A DNA stretch of 7,629 bases from the NCBI GenBank assembly GCA_021295935.1, contig JAGWBL010000042.1:1-7629 (forward strand). Direction: 5' to 3'. The first letter of the stretch is position 1; the number at the start of each line of letters is the position of its first letter. Below the pieces are notes generated by a model, which worked only from the letters and a program-made list of their open reading frames with translations, was not told the origin of the DNA and searched no databases. A program made the position numbers and the translations under genes. Of the stretch, positions 6,770 through 7,629 are shown piece by piece. The DNA comes from Pseudomonadales bacterium (GTDB lineage: Bacteria > Pseudomonadota > Gammaproteobacteria > Pseudomonadales > Azotimanducaceae).

Positions 6770-7315
6770 CTACCCCTCTTCTGACTTCTCGTTGAGCAAC
6801 TCCGTGATCTTCCGCGTGATGTCGTGCTTCGGATTCACGTAGATGGTCGAAGTCCTGCCATTGGTATTCGGAATCACGTCGAGGTCGATGATGGCGTCGT
6901 AGCCCTCGATCTGGATCAAGTCGTCAATGACTGCGCGAAGCTTGGGCTGGAGCGCTTCCTGGAACTCGCGCTGCTTCGCTTGCAGGGCCTCCTGGAGTTT
7001 CTTGATCTTGTAGTCAAGATCCAATTCCAGGTTCTTGATCTGCTCCGCTATGCTCACCCGTTCCGAGTCGGCCATGACCTCGGCATCCTTGGATAGCTGT
7101 TGGCGAAGTTTCGCAGTCTCGTCCTGAAGACGCTTGATCTCGTCTTGATCGGGCTCAAACTGGGTCTCGATGGCCTCTCGCCATACGTAGGCTTCATCGC
7201 TGTCGACTAGTGCTTGGGATGGACTCAGCCACGCAATCTTCATTTCCCCAAGAGCTGTCGTCGACAACAACAACGGCACTACCGCAAGACATGCGCGCAG
7301 GTGGCGAATCTTCAT
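6770..7315 (-). CDS. skp: Skp/OmpH-type periplasmic chaperone
   Basis: Skp is a trimeric periplasmic holdase that carries unfolded outer-membrane proteins to the Bam complex. The product is 181 aa. It starts with a Sec signal peptide (KIRHLR, a hydrophobic core at 9-20, then TTALG), with cleavage likely after Gly23. The mature protein opens EMKIAWLSPSQALVDSDEA, much like Pseudomonas OmpH. Residues about 50-135 are charged heptads that should form the coiled-coil tentacles, including the repeat QEALQAK/QEALQPK. The C-terminus DITRKITELLNEK closes the beta core. The mature chain (about 158 aa) is somewhat longer than E. coli Skp (141) and clearly acidic, about 34 Asp/Glu to 21 Lys/Arg, whereas E. 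coli Skp is basic. The ATG at 7313-7315 is chosen over longer readings because it gives the signal peptide and follows AGGAG by 5 bases. The stop is TAG. Confidence 0.92.
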   Translation of the reverse strand: MKIRHLRACLAVVPLLLSTTALGEMKIAWLSPSQALVDSDEAYVWREAIETQFEPDQDEIKRLQDETAKLRQQLSKDAEVMADSERVSIAEQIKNLELDLDYKIKKLQEALQAKQREFQEALQPKLRAVIDDLIQIEGYDAIIDLDVIPNTNGRTSTIYVNPKHDITRKITELLNEKSEEG

Positions 7316-7320
7316 TCTCT

Positions 7321-7325
7321 CTCCT
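7321..7325 (-). promoter_or_regulatory. Ribosome binding site of skp
   Basis: AGGAG lies 5 bases before the skp ATG, within CTAGGAGAGAGAATG. It is the strongest Shine-Dalgarno sequence in the window and fixes the start at 7315 although the frame stays open to the right edge. Confidence 0.85.
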
Positions 7326-7352
7326 AGATGAAGCGGTGAAGCCCCAAAGGCA

Positions 7353-7358
7353 ATTATA
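7353..7358 (-). promoter_or_regulatory. Candidate -10 element (TATAAT) of the skp operon promoter
   Basis: A perfect TATAAT sits in an AT-rich island within otherwise GC-rich DNA, 37 bases upstream of the skp ATG. Transcription would begin near 7346 and leave a leader of about 30 bases. No good TTGACA-like -35 is found at 16-18 bases; the sequence there is AACGGG or close to it, and there is no TG extended -10. The promoter may therefore be weak or depend on an activator or an alternative sigma factor. Confidence 0.55.
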
Positions 7359-7359
7359 T

Positions 7360-7389
7360 GAACGGGCCTGTGCCTCCCGTTCGCGAACG
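7360..7389. promoter_or_regulatory. Overlapping inverted repeats at the -35 region, candidate operator
   Basis: CGTTCGCGAACG at 7378-7389 is a perfect 12-base palindrome. Next to it, GAACGGG (7360-7366) and CCCGTTC (7376-7382) form a 7-base inverted repeat with a 9-base loop, so three GTTCG/CGAAC-type half sites lie just upstream of the TATAAT. Position and symmetry suggest a regulator site covering the -35 region. The binding protein is unknown, and such palindromes do arise by chance in GC-rich DNA. Confidence 0.3.
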
Positions 7390-7629
7390 CGAGGTTGGTC
7401 CGAGACCCGCCCGATCCTCCAAACCGCACGACGAAACAGTTGCTTGGGGAGTGCCGAGTGTGGAAAGGCGCGCCAAGAACACAGGCTTGCGTCCGCCCAC
7501 TTCGATTCAAGTCTCGACCACGCCCTCTGATTGCCCGGACACCCGCATTACCCGAGTCCCTCCGCACCTTCACGGCGTGTCCCATGTGTTCCATGAGACC
7601 CAGCGAATCACAGCGCCTAGCATCGCGAA

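Larger units (their letters stand above)
7316..7629. other. Non-coding region upstream of skp
   Basis: These 314 bases hold the skp promoter, operator-like repeats and ribosome binding site in the part nearest skp. The rest shows no gene I can support. One minus frame is open from the edge into skp, but its residues (rich in Arg and Gly) look like translated non-coding DNA. Another minus frame entering from the edge stops after about 19 codons and has no recognisable end. The C-terminus of BamA, which would end in a beta-strand with a terminal Phe, is not seen in any frame. No tRNA, repeat array or insertion sequence is evident. Confidence 0.6.

Noticed and set aside
7385..7440. tRNA-like or T-arm-like stretch upstream of skp
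   Set aside because: The GGTC-CGA-GACC hairpin has the wrong stem and loop sizes for a T arm, and no cloverleaf can be completed around it.
7316..7594. N-terminal extension of skp by 93 codons
   Set aside because: The extension lacks any family likeness, would bury the signal peptide internally, and contains the promoter and ribosome binding site. The ATG at 7315 explains everything.
7582..7629. ATG-initiated plus-strand frame running off the right edge
   Set aside because: Only 16 codons are visible, with no Shine-Dalgarno sequence and no recognisable product. It cannot be told from chance.

Overview
The window is a single block of co-oriented genes, all on the minus strand. In transcription order they are skp, lpxD, fabZ, lpxB, rnhB and dnaE. 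This is the conserved proteobacterial envelope/replication cluster, best known in gammaproteobacteria as bamA-skp-lpxD-fabZ-lpxA-lpxB-rnhB-dnaE-accA. The GC-rich codon use, frequent GTG starts and a Skp resembling Pseudomonas-type OmpH point to a GC-rich Gram-negative proteobacterium, probably gammaproteobacterial. I cannot name the species from sequence alone.

Layout, from right to left: 7316-7629 is non-coding upstream DNA with a perfect TATAAT and a palindrome-rich candidate operator. Then come skp (6770-7315, signal peptide and coiled coil), lpxD (5697-6755), fabZ (5242-5700), a 48-base gap where lpxA should be, lpxB (4048-5193), rnhB (3413-4051) and dnaE (63-3416). Genes overlap by 4 bases or are separated by 48 at most, so one operon with translational coupling is likely. 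The 62 bases after dnaE hold no gene I can support, and accA is not visible before the edge.

The main point of interest is that the lipid A (Raetz pathway) part of this familiar operon is abnormal. lpxA, whose product does the first committed step, is absent from its usual slot. The gap ends in a short reading frame that looks like the last codons of lpxA, ending ...LIR-stop with the stop overlapping the lpxB start (TGATG). FabZ carries Leu where the catalytic His54 should be. LpxD has lost the Phe and Asn of its uracil-binding loop and has Asp in place of the His equivalent to E. coli His276. LpxB departs from three usually conserved motifs. All these genes are still open and full length, and the neighbouring rnhB and dnaE keep every catalytic residue. 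I infer that the lipid A genes here are decaying, or have been retasked after loss of lpxA. Alternatively, a full set lies elsewhere in the genome. Family comparisons are from memory, not from an alignment run.
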